A DNA stretch of 29,911 bases, from NCBI GenBank assembly GCA_003254885.1, contig QANT01001373.1:1-29911 (forward strand), written 5' to 3'. Positions 20,801 through 29,911 of the stretch are shown here, piece by piece. The position numbers and the translations under genes were made by a program. The notes beneath the pieces were generated by a model. That model was given only the letters and a program-made list of their open reading frames with translations, had not been told where the DNA came from and did not search any database. This stretch comes from Purshia tridentata (lineage: Eukaryota; Streptophyta; Magnoliopsida; Rosales; Rosaceae). The stretch's first letter is position 1; each line of letters starts with the position of its first letter.

Positions 20801-21999
20801 TTTATCTAAAATGAGGTGGTTCGGAGAGGCTCCTCCTTGGCTAGAGTCTCTCCTGTTTGACGATGTTACAATTTCTTAAGCATCAATAAAGTTCTCTTTC
20901 ACACACAAACACAAAAAAAAAAAAAAACACTATTCCACAAGCTTTTTTGATGCTGATGAATGCACGAATAATGTTCTTTAATTTAATTTATTTTTTAGGT
21001 GTATTTCCATTTTGATTCTAAAGTCTAGTTTTGAATTCTTTGTAAAATAAAGCTCACTTAAAAGGTTACAATTTCAAATAAGAATTTTGTATAAATAAAG
21101 TCCATGTTTAATTTCTTCCGTGTGTTTAGCACTGAGCACTTGGTGGTTTTCTTTTTTTTTTAGAACTGGGAAAATTGACATTGTTAACGGTGTCAATTTA
21201 TAGAGTGTTTTATAAATTCAAATAATTAATGAGTGCCACCATTTGACAGTTGTAATTTTCAAGTGGTCGGTAAAGGTGTTGAGCGCTAGGCTCATTAAAA
21301 TAAACCAGCCTGTCACTGTGTTTTCATAGGTTTAGGGTTTTTTCAGCAAAGCAGCAAGACACTAATGTTTTTTTTGTTTAGGTACGAACTTAGAGCAAGA
21401 CATTTTGGATTTTGTTACAAATCTGTACGAAACATGAATTTTTTGACACCAAATGATTTTTTTTCTTCGATTTGCTATATAGTTATGATTGTCAAACAGT
21501 CATTAGTTTAAGAGTTTAATGCTTTTGATTTAAGCTCGAGAGACGAAGTCTTACAACTTAAAGACTAAATATTAAAGTTTAAGTCTCGCAAATACTAAAA
21601 AAAGAGAAATTAATAAAAAAGTTATGACTATTGCAAAATCACTGTTGAGTTGGTAAAAAAATAAAATAACATTTTGTTTCTCGAGTACTTGATGAACACT
21701 ACCTATTGCTCAGTAAGACTATATTTTTTAAAACTTGGTATTTAAACTGAATTTAGTATCTAAAGTAAACGTTTTAGTAGTTAAAATAAAAAAATATTTA
21801 ATTTGTTATCTAAATCGACAGAATTAAACTACTATATATAAATAAGTGAGAAGCTACATTGAATAAAACACTACCACATATTGATATTTTTATATAATTG
21901 CACAGGTGCAATAAGAAGATAGCAGCAATCCAAGATCTGAAAACAACATCTATGTCAAGAGAAAATCAAAGATTTCTTACCTACCAAAAGAACAGGTGT
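20801..21999. other. Spacer, nothing recognised
   Basis: AT-rich with an A15-type run near 20917. No coding similarity or clear terminal repeats. Confidence 0.45.
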
Positions 22000-22380
22000 A
22001 GAAAAGCAAACCTGCACAAGAATCAGTCACATAAATTTCTTGATGGCGTTGGGATACAGATAAGCTTATAAATAAATGGGTAACTGGGGTAGGAAAGACT
22101 AAAGTCTTTTCTCTCTCCCTCTTTATATATCTCGTACGTTCCTTGGTAAACGACACTTAATAAAGAATTAATTGCATTGACCCCAGGTGTGCTTCTGCTG
22201 TAATTCACAACCAAAACGACAAAGGGCAAAATCCCAAATGAAATTAGGTAGAGGCACTGGTCGGTACTCTGTATACAGTGTAAAATACAATATATCACCA
22301 CTCTGACAGGCCATAGGTTTGGTACCGACCCGTCCACACACAGACACCACGACATCAAGACGTGTTGGATGCAGATCCTA
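22000..22380 (-). other. Promoter-like block without a gene
   Basis: Less AT-rich than its surroundings. On the minus strand there is GATATATAAAG near 22120-22130, a purine-rich stretch after it, and then a good splice donor, GGTAGGTAAGA, near 21980. A 111-codon open frame (22358-22023, minus) has no recognisable similarity. It could be a distant alternative first exon of ALMT-B (about 3 kb away), a non-coding transcript, or a remnant. Confidence 0.25.
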
Positions 22381-22393
22381 GTCTATTCATTTT

Positions 22394-22712
22394 GGGTAAA
22401 CTATATATTTTTTTTCAGTGTTTTTGTTCAAAATCTTATCTGATTCTCATATATTGTTTTAATTTTTTAATTATGATCTCTTTATTTTATGTTGTCTGCG
22501 ATCTTATTTCGAGATAAATTATCAATTTACTTTTAAGAAAAATTTTATTTTCATTTGAAAAAAAACTTTATACTAGGTGTATAATTTCTCAAAATTTTTT
22601 TAAAAAAATATAACACATAGACAAAATTGGGAAAATTAAAATTATGAGAACCAAATGTGCTTTTGACTCAAAACACAGGGACAAAAAATGTATTCTACCT
22701 ATTTATTTACCC
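22394..22712. mobile_element. Short terminal-inverted-repeat element (GGGTAAA ends)
   Basis: 319 bp running from GGGTAAACTATATATTTT to its inverted partner ending TATTTATTTACCC. Matching inner words (GTGTTTTTGTTCAAAA at the left; the inverse of TTTTGACTCAAAACACAGGG at the right) extend the imperfect arms to about 50 bases. The interior is AT-rich with no open frame. Clear target-site duplications were not seen. Confidence 0.5.
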
Positions 22713-23000
22713 TCAATTTTTAATTTTAGTCATATAATTATTATTTAAAGATAAAAAAAATATGAAAATTTTTTTTATAATTTTTAAGTTTAAAGAAAGT
22801 TACATAAATCTTTTGATTTATATTATACTTCGAAAATTAAAACAAGTAAAACACAAGACATTCAAAAAATTCAAATTCCTTCTAATTCTCTACCCTTAGA
22901 TCTTTTATTGATTTTTAAGGTTATGATGTTGTTTGTCTATGTAATTGCTTGAGCTCTACTAAGTTGTTTGTAATTTTAATTGTGTTGATTTTATTTTTGT

Positions 23001-23949
23001 AATTATATTAGGGGTGAGTTTTTTAACTAATAAAATTGAAAAAACTAACTGTACCAATCGGTTTGGTGGTTTTTTGTGAAACCTCGTTTTGGTCTTATAA
23101 CTTATTTGAATCGAGTATGGCAGTGTTAGAACAATTTTAGTCGCTCCAAATCAACGATTACTGATACTGAATTGATCGCTCATTGAAGCCACCGATAACT
23201 CGTCATTCACCATTGATAGTTCTCCATTCACCAATGTAGATCGCCATTCACTGCTGAAAGCTCATCGGATCCACTGAGCTTTGTGCAAATTCATTGAGCG
23301 CTCGTCCATTTGGTTATGTATGTCTCAACTATTTTTAACTAATAAAATTGAAAAAACTAACTGTACCAATCTGTTTGGTGGTTTTTTGTGAAACCTCGTT
23401 TTGGTCTTATAACTTATTTGAATCGAGTATGGCGGTGTTAGAACAGTTTTAGTCACTCCAAATCAACGATTATTGATACTGAATTGATCGCTCACTGAAG
23501 CCACCGATAACTCGTCATTCACCACTGATAGTTCTCCATTCACCAGTGTAGATCGCCATTCACTGCCGAAAGCTCGTTGGATCCACTGAGCTTTGTGCAA
23601 ATTCATCGAGCGCTCGTCCATTTGGTTATGTATGTCTCAACTCTCATTCTTTCTCTCTCACACTCTCAAACCTCAAACTCTCCTAGTCTCTAGAAACCAA
23701 CAACCCATCAACACCACCTCCATCACCTCCACTTCCTTCACCATTATTGACCACCAACCCAAGAACCAGCACCATCTAAACCAGAAACCACTCTCGCCTC
23801 TTTCTCTCATTCTTTCTCTCCGAAACTAACTTCCACCATCGAAACTGAAATAGTCGGTAACTAACATGTAATGGTTTGGTCACAGTGGTTCGGTGGTCGA
23901 TTCCAACCAATTAGTTCGGTTACTCAACTAAACCCACCTCTAATTATAT
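23001..23949. mobile_element. hAT-like non-autonomous element with flanking AATTATAT repeats
   Basis: AATTATAT occurs immediately outside both ends (23001-23008 and 23942-23949), the 8-bp size typical of hAT target-site duplications. The left end, TAGGGGTGAGTTTTTTAAC, and the inverse of the right end, TAGAGGTGGGTTTAGTTGAG, are imperfect terminal repeats. Subterminal CCGAAC and CGGTTTGG words suit the hAT class. The interior is mostly a 312-bp tandem duplication. No transposase remnant is visible, so the element is non-autonomous. The exact boundaries may be off by one or two bases. Confidence 0.55.
23021..23642. repeat. 312-bp tandem duplication inside the hAT-like element
   Basis: Copies at about 23021-23330 and 23333-23642, both ending TATGTATGTCTCAACT. 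About 12 differences were counted, and 11 are transitions. Confidence 0.93.
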
Positions 23950-24212
23950 CAAACACATTGACCATTATCTTGCCTAAACAATTTAGAAACTAATTTGAAT
24001 TATATTTAAGTGGAATATATATCTTGCCCAAAATATAGGGACTAACAATGTAATTTGATCTATTATCTTATATTTTCTATTTTTCAAAATAACATGGTTT
24101 TGAGATTTAAAGATAAAGTGACTAGTTTCACATAGGTTAAGCATTTAAGAATTATATTAAAAAAAATTAAATATACTTTAAAAATAACATAATTTTGAAT
24201 ATAAGTACATTA

Positions 24213-25350
24213 GGGTTAATTACAATTATATACCTCAATTATACACCATTTTTCAATTTGGTACTTCAAGTTTAAAAAGTTGCATTATAGTACCTTAATT
24301 ACGAAATCTAGCCAATTAAGTAGCTCTGTTAGTCTTACCGTAAAAAATCTGTTAACTTCTAAAATAAATATGAGTAAATTACAATTAAGTACCTCAACTT
24401 TATATAGTTTTTCAAGTCAGTACCTCAACTTTTCTTTTCTTTTCAGATTTTTTCTATTTTTCTATTTTTACAAACTTGAAAATTAATTAAAAATAGCTCC
24501 GGACTAAAATAAAATACAAAAAAATTCCTACGGACTCATCTTGACTAGTAATAATTTAATATATGGTCAAATTACCAATTTTCACTCTTTGAGTTTCTAA
24601 AAAATTTGAGAAGTCCAAATTTATTTCAAAAAAATTTAAACAAATTTCCCTCTATAAATTCTAGAATTTCAGTATAGTTTCAAAAGACTTCTAAAAAGTA
24701 TTTTGGAAATTATCAAAACCTGTTTTAGAGAATTCTTGAAACTTTACGAAAATTTTAGAATTTTTTTAGAATTTATTTTATAGCAAGATATTTATTTTCC
24801 TTTAAGACCGAGAGGTCTTTTAGGTAGCAAGTGTTCAAGATAAAGGTAGTGTTAATTTTTAGATAAGCAACGATGCATACCTCACATTTTTTGGAGTTAA
24901 GGAAATTATCTTATGAATTTTTAAAGAGTCTAGAGTATATTAATTTAATAGAAATAAATTTGAACTTCCCAATTTTTCTGGAAAGACTCAGAGGTATAAT
25001 TGGTATTATGATTCTTAGTAAATTAGTACTAGTTAAGATGAGTCCGTAGAAATTATTTTTATATTTTTCTGAGTTCATAACTATTTTTAATTAATTTTCA
25101 AAGTTTATAAAATAAGAAAATAGAAAAATTTAAATATAAAAGAAAATTTAAACTACTTATTTGAGAATTATGTAAAGTTGAATACTTAATTGTAATTTGC
25201 TAGTATTTATATTACCAGTTAATGATTGTTTGAAAGACTAACAGAGGTTTTTAATGAGTAAGTTTTTGTAATTAGAATTAATTTTTAAAATTTAAAGTAT
25301 CATGTTAAAAAAAATAATATATAATTGATATACATAATTATAAATAACCC
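24213..25350. mobile_element. Foldback (long terminal inverted repeat) element, 1.1 kb
   Basis: Starts GGGTTAATTACAATTATATA and ends with its inverse, TATAAATAACCC. The inverted arms can be followed inward for about 450 bases each (roughly 24213-24690 and 24880-25350). Examples are CTCTGTTAGTCTT at 24324 against AAGACTAACAGAG at 25235, and CTACGGACTCATCTT near 24527 against AAGATGAGTCCGTAG near 25036. Arm identity is moderate, so the copy is old. No open frame of note. The form fits a Mutator-type foldback MITE, but a clean 9-bp target duplication was not found. It ends 318 bases before the ALMT-C start codon. Confidence 0.7.
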
Positions 25351-25502
25351 AAGAAATTATGAGTACAAGATCCAAACTGGCGAACTCCAACAAATATCCA
25401 ACTGGCAAATATTTTGATTTTTATATAAAAGAGCAGAAATGTATACGCGTAAGTCTCTCATTCAAGGCAGCTTCTTCCTCGATCAGTACTGTCTGATGAG
25501 TG

Positions 25503-25510
25503 TATAAATA
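25503..25510 (+). promoter_or_regulatory. TATA box of ALMT-C
   Basis: TATAAATA, 159 bases upstream of the ATG, the same word at nearly the same distance as in ALMT-A. A second candidate, TATATAAAA, lies at 25422-25430. Both are downstream of the foldback element, so the core promoter itself is intact. Confidence 0.55.
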
Positions 25511-25668
25511 TATCAACAGCTACTTCCAACCCTCAACATCATCAGTCTGCGATCTATCCTAGCTCACTCAGCTACTCTCTTAATAGATTCCCAGACTCAT
25601 ATACAAAGTTGCACTAGTGTATTGCCTGGGAATATTTCTGTTCTATTTTTTATTATCTTTTCACCAAA

Positions 25669-27982
25669 ATGGTATCTGAAATTCAGAAAAATAACAGTGA
25701 AGGAGAAAATGGTGATCACCACCATGGTTACTTTGGGAAGAGACCTATTGCTCTGTGTGTGAAGCTGAAGAACAAGGTAGTGGAATTTCCAAGGAAGATA
25801 AAGAAACTAGGAAAAGATGATCCCAGAAGAATCACTCACTCTCTAAAAGTAGGACTGGCAGTGCTTTTGGTGACACTGCTTTATTACTTTCGGCCTCTCT
25901 ATGATGGTTTGGGTGACACTGCCATGTGGGCTGTCTTAACTGTTGTGGTTGTCTTCGAATTTTCTGTAGGTACGTTTTTAATTCAATTATGACCATAGTA
26001 TGAAATGTTGATCATAATATGAAATTTGGTTTTAAGTTGTTTGTGATTAGTGAACTTTTAATCTCTGATTAGTACAGGTTCTAATTAATGTTTAATTTTG
26101 TTTATCCATGTATATACTGCAGGAGCAACACTTGGAAGAGGTTTGAACAGGATTTTGGCGACATTCGTAGCAGGCGCTCTAGGATTTGGTGTTCATCACC
26201 TAGCAAATCTTTCAGGAGATACAGGCCATCCAATACTCATTGGGATCTTTGTCTTTCTACTAGGTAATTACACACTTGAACAAAAATAAATTGGTTTTTT
26301 CTATATGAAAATAGGGGCTTGAAATGACAAGTTATGAATTGGGACTAATGGACATGATATATATATATCTGCAGCTGCATCAGTGACATTTATACGCTTC
26401 TTCCCTCGGATGAAGGCTCGATATGACTATGGACTGCTGATATTCATCTTGACATTCTGTCTGATATCAGTGTCAGGATATCGAGATGAGGAGATTCTAG
26501 AGATGGCCCACAAGAGGGTATCTACAATCCTCATTGGTGCCTTTACAGCTGTGTCTGTGTGTGTTTTCATTTGCCCTGTTTGGGCTGGTGATGATCTTCA
26601 CAATTTGGTTGCCAACAACATTGACAAACTTGCCACCTTCTTGGAAGGTACATTCATTTCATTTATTTAATTTTCATTAATTGCTTCATTTAATTAATGT
26701 GACTGGAAAAACTCACAAGGTGAACAAAAAAATATATATAGGTTTTGGGAGTGAATGCTTCAAAGGATCATCTAGCAAAGGAGCTGAGTCTAAAAGGGCA
26801 CTTTTGCAAGGATATTATAGTGTTCTCAACTCCAAACAAACCGAAGAAACTCTGGTGAGTTTCCTTTTAGTTATTACATTATTAGATTGCCAAATACAAC
26901 CTCACATTTAAACATAATTAATTTAGAATTTGAAGAGAACATGTTATGAATTTATAATGTCTGTATAAATTGTTTAATATACCCCAAATTGCCAGTTTAT
27001 GTTATATGTATAAGTTTGAGCAATTCTAGCCTCTTGATCATGTTTTTGGGGTTGAGTAAGTTAGGTCCCGACTTTGACATGTATGACAAAAAAACATTAA
27101 TCAGATTAATAGTGCTGACAAAAAAACATTAATCAGATTAATAATGCTGCACCTTCATGTTTTTGCAGACTAATTTTGCAAGGTGGGAGCCTAGGCATGG
27201 TCGGTTCAGGTTCCGTCATCCATGGAAGCACTATTTGAAGATCGGAAGCCTAACCCGACAATGTGCCTACCGGATCGATACTCTTAATGGCTACCTTAAC
27301 TCCGAAATCCAGGTATAATAACAAATTATTAAGCCAATTCCACGGTTACATTAATCTAACCCCTTATGCAAGTAATTAAGCATCAATGTCAAGAATCAGT
27401 TAATTTTGTGCAAATAAAATATAAGATAGAATAAAAATGTGTTCATTTGTTTGATGACTTCCATTTTTACTTTTCTTACAGACACCTCTAAATATCCAAA
27501 GCAACAAAGTCCAAGAGCTATGCATGAAGATGAGCTCAGAGTCAGGCAAGGCATTGAAAGAACTAGCAACCTCCATGAAAACAATGACTCGACCAAGCTC
27601 TGCCAGATCCCACATCACAAAATCAAGAGTTGCAGCTAATAACCTCAAGTCATTGCTCAAGACTTCAGGCTTGTGTGAAGACATTCACCTCCTGGAAATC
27701 ATACCAGCTCTGACCGTAGCTTCGCTACTAACTGAAGTGGTTGATTATGCTGAGAAAATTGAAAAGTCCATACTCGAACTGGCCTCGCTTTCACATGTAA
27801 AGTTCAAGAGTGTGGAACCAAAATCAATGGCGCAAGAGCAGAACAAATTGCAGAGTCATAAAACAGTGCATCCATGTCCTGAAGCCAATGCACCACATCA
27901 TATTGTCACAATTAATAATCAAGCGTCTCTAAAACTGCAGGAATCAGTTTCCTTTAGAAGCAAACAAAGGTTTGAAAAATAG
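25669..27982 (+). CDS. ALMT: Aluminium-activated malate transporter family protein (ALMT-C)
   Basis: Third ALMT anion channel, head-to-head with ALMT-B. Exons 25669-25969, 26123-26263, 26375-26647, 26742-26854, 27169-27312 and 27482-27982 join in frame to 490 aa. The N-terminus is longer than in A and B, with a histidine cluster DHHHG (16-20), then [16 protein letters not shown] (45-60) before TM1. Further segments include [17 protein letters not shown] (TM2), [20 protein letters not shown] sequence in exon 2, [20 protein letters not shown] and CPVWAGDDL in exon 3. The hallmark [14 protein letters not shown] starts at W282. The tail has [11 protein letters not shown], where A and B have [11 protein letters not shown], and ends in RFEK, unlike the EV ends of A and B. 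ALMT-C thus looks the most diverged of the three. All splice sites are GT-AG and no disruption was seen. Substrate and metal response are unknown. Confidence 0.93.
27085..27148. repeat. 32-bp tandem duplication in ALMT-C intron 4
   Basis: A unit starting GACAAAAAAACATTAATCAG occurs at 27085 and 27117 with one difference. It ends about 20 bases before the exon 5 acceptor, so it overlaps the likely branch-point region. Confidence 0.9.
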
Positions 27983-28607
27983 ATGTGGTTTATGTCCCTA
28001 GTACTCCCTAATGTTTGGAAATTTTTGAGTGAGTTATGGCTAATAGTGAGTTTATGTTTCGAAGGCATGTTAAGAAACTATTTTTGCCCCCCACAACTCG
28101 CATGCAAAGAATTTATGCCTCTTGGATAAAACGAAGACCAGAATTATGTTGTAGTTGGTGTGCATTTTGTACTCATATATGAACATCAACCCAAAAACAT
28201 AGGGCCTCTTTCATAAGAGAAATTGACTCTAAGGGACTCCAGCAAGAATCAACAAGCTTTGTCCTTGTCCCATTTGATGGTTTGCCTAATTAATCTCTGT
28301 TACCTGTGTAAACCAACAGATACAGTTATACAGTTTCTGTTGTACGTATATAAATTGTTGTGCAAAAATTCAATGACCTGTTGGTGTAGAATTGACCCCA
28401 CTAAAGATGATAATCAGTACCTTCCTTCATTGAGTGAGCCTGAGCATTGGATACTCATTGAGCATTGGGTACTCTGCTAAAAGCAGCCCAACTTTGGTAA
28501 TTAAACAAAAATGGAAAAGAAAAACAAACAAAAAAGTATTAGCCATCATATTTTATGACTAAAAACATACTAAAGGGATTAGAAAAAAAAAAAAAAAAGG
28601 AGTAGGT
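27983..28607. other. ALMT-C 3-prime flank
   Basis: No further gene. Presumably the 3-prime UTR and spacer; no AATAAA was found close to the stop. An 18-bp tandem repeat (TGAGCATTGG, then A or G, then TACTC) lies at 28441-28476, and an A16 run near 28583-28598. Confidence 0.5.
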
Positions 28608-28656
28608 GGAAGTGATGTGTTTTTTTTTTTTTTGGCCTCTTGGAAGTGATGTGTTT
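28608..28656. mobile_element. Micro-insertion T(11)GGCCTCTT between 15-bp direct repeats
   Basis: GGAAGTGATGTGTTT occurs at 28608-28622 and 28642-28656. Between them is a 19-base insert, eleven T followed by GGCCTCTT. The architecture is the same as at 375-424: T-run, GGCC plus four bases, and long flanking direct repeats, at an unrelated target. It is readable as AAGAGGCC plus poly(A) on the other strand. Confidence 0.5.
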
Positions 28657-28805
28657 ACCTTCTCATCAACACAGCGAAAGTGTACATATAAGCAGAACTT
28701 CTTGTTTTCCACCCTAGCTAGCTAGCTCCTGAGTTGGATTTGGTTTTTCCAATAAATTTTGTACACTTGTGAAAAGAATTTATTTGCATGTACAATTTCA
28801 GTCCT

Positions 28806-29359
28806 TCATGAAACACACTTTTTATTCTCTAGCTGTTTTGTCCTTTTTCCTAAAGTGGATCTCAGTGAACAAACCTCATCAACTATTGGCACAAATTGAC
28901 TGACTGGTTGGAATAGAATTGCTTGATTACCAGTGGCCTTGAGTTTATACCCGGTGCAATTCCGGATCATATGAAACCAAATTTGGGTACTCCCAAATTC
29001 CAATTGTTGGGCTAACCACATAAACTATGCCGTCTGTTTTAAATCCCAATCTTGCTGCATATATCCACTGCTTGGTCGAAGAAGGGTCGTGTGGATCACT
29101 TTCCAAGTATCCATTTGCAGAACCCATATGTCACAGTAATCTTCAAACCCATGTACTCTGTAATGGAACAGAGAAATTGATTTCTCAAACACTTGAATAC
29201 TAATTCCAGCCATCTCTCTGACCAGCCCATCAGGAACAGAATACAATGCCCTTGGTGTTCATGGTAGTTGCCAGATAATGAGTTAATTTCAAATGGATAG
29301 ATTGGGCTAAGGATAAGTAATTTGAAAATGGACCTTGCACATGAGAAAATGAACTTCAT
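28806..29359 (-). pseudogene. F-box-associated (FBA-type) domain remnant
   Basis: The minus strand carries pieces of one protein spread over three frames. About 29200-29080 reads VFEKSISLFHYRVHGFEDY then DIWVLQMDTWKV; 29060-28945 reads LGFKTDGIVYVVSPTIGIW then LVSYDPELHRV; 28960-28830 reads YKLKATGNQAILFQPVSQF then VPIVDEV. The order and wording (sLFHY, DIWV, LGF..G.V, YDPE, then F..VSY) match the C-terminal substrate-recognition domain of plant F-box proteins. At least two frameshifts separate the pieces, and no F-box motif precedes it; upstream sequence turns into repeat. F-box proteins of this type are substrate adaptors of SCF ubiquitin ligases, but this copy cannot encode one. It is unrelated to the ALMT genes. 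Confidence 0.7.
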
Positions 29360-29449
29360 TTGTATGACATGTCAGATTTTGGGCCTCCAATGGATGGGAA
29401 ACTTATAAGACACATTTGATCCAAGAGAAAATCATATTATATAGGCTTA

Positions 29450-29911
29450 TTTGCACATTTGCCTCCTGACTTATGCGTTTCGTCTCACTTTACCCCCTCA
29501 TATTAAATTTTCTCACATAACCCCTTGAACATTAATCCCGTGTTCCACATTACCCATTCCGTTAACTCTGTCCTCATCTCCGTCAAAAATGCTGATGTGG
29601 CATGGGTAATATCGTATTTTTATTCATATTAGTGCCACATCAGCGTTTGTGGGACCCAACTTGCCATGTTGGTGTCCACTCAGCAACAACTCAGCCTTTA
29701 AATAATAAATATAAAACTAAAAACTTAATAACAAAAAAAATCAAAACACCATCAGCCTCCACCCCCCACATCTCTTTCTACAACCTATCACCACCATCTT
29801 CACCCTCCCTCTCCCATCAGCCGGACTACCATCCTCGCCAGCTGCCTTTTCTCTTTCTCTTTCTCTCTCTCTGTGTTCTACACTTATTCACCAATTCAAA
29901 TCACCAAAACC
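29450..29911. mobile_element. Repeat element cut by the window end
   Basis: Opens with spaced phrases (TTGCCTCCTGACTTATG, TTTACCCCCTCATATT, ATAACCCCTTGAACATT, then CCGTTAACTCTGTC), the same style as the ends at 14250 and 24213. It contains a perfect 12-bp inverted repeat, GCTGATGTGGCA (29591-29602) with TGCCACATCAGC (29633-29644), followed by GTGGGACCCAAC. The last 150 bases are C- and T-rich (TCTCTTTC runs) without a convincing coding frame. They could be a leader or the start of a gene outside the window. Confidence 0.4.

Noticed and set aside
22023..22358. 111-codon minus-strand frame
   Set aside because: No similarity recognised; retained only as part of a promoter-like block.
23593..23829. 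78-codon frame, threonine- and serine-rich
   Set aside because: It lies inside the hAT-like element in CT-rich sequence, without any domain.
4528..27982. A functional partnership between HDA8 and the ALMT genes
   Set aside because: Adjacency is explained by inherited gene order; no shared promoter or fusion is visible.
28223..28480. 85-codon frame after ALMT-C
   Set aside because: Falls in the 3-prime flank, includes an 18-bp tandem repeat, and has no recognisable domain.

Overview
The window is eukaryotic nuclear DNA from a flowering plant. The genes are split by GT-AG introns, the spacers are AT-rich and full of small transposon remnants, and every protein family recognised is a plant family. 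The gene set fits a eudicot, probably a rosid, but the species cannot be named from this sequence alone.

Layout. (1) 1-4370: no recognisable protein gene; a 160-bp tandem duplication, two tiny insertions flanked by target-site-like repeats, and a possible SINE at about 3964-4228. (2) 4528-6508, minus strand: a complete three-exon histone deacetylase gene (383 aa), orthologous to Arabidopsis HDA8. (3) 6509-9246: upstream sequence of both flanking genes, with a 165-bp tandem duplication and a MITE. (4) 9411-11894, plus: ALMT-A, an aluminium-activated malate transporter family gene (6 exons, 473 aa). (5) 11895-15822: intergenic, with a second copy of the same MITE and several tandem duplications. 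(6) 15823-19097, minus: ALMT-B (6 exons, 490 aa). (7) 19098-25668: a 6.6-kb transposon-rich divergent intergenic region holding a candidate Helitron, a GGGTAAA-ended element, a hAT-like element with an internal 312-bp duplication, and a 1.1-kb foldback element that ends 318 bp before the next ATG. (8) 25669-27982, plus: ALMT-C (6 exons, 490 aa). (9) 28806-29359, minus: a frameshifted remnant of an F-box-associated domain. (10) 29450-29911: the start of another repeat, cut by the window end.

The three ALMT genes are a local gene family with identical intron positions and phases; internal exons 2, 3 and 5 are 141, 273 and 144 bp in every copy. Orientation alternates (+, -, +). In Arabidopsis, HDA8 (At1g08460) lies close to ALMT1 and ALMT2 (At1g08430 and At1g08440), so the window looks like the orthologous locus. 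That supports assigning all three to the ALMT1-type clade of plasma-membrane malate and anion channels. HDA8 is a neighbour by descent; nothing in the sequence suggests that it works with the transporters.

I found no new enzymatic or defence system. The more unusual signals are structural: (T)nGGCC micro-insertions flanked by perfect 15-17-bp repeats at two separate loci, a long hairpin just beyond ALMT-B, and the transposon load around the ALMT promoters. Exon boundaries were placed by hand from splice consensus, reading frame and family similarity; no alignment or transcript data were used.
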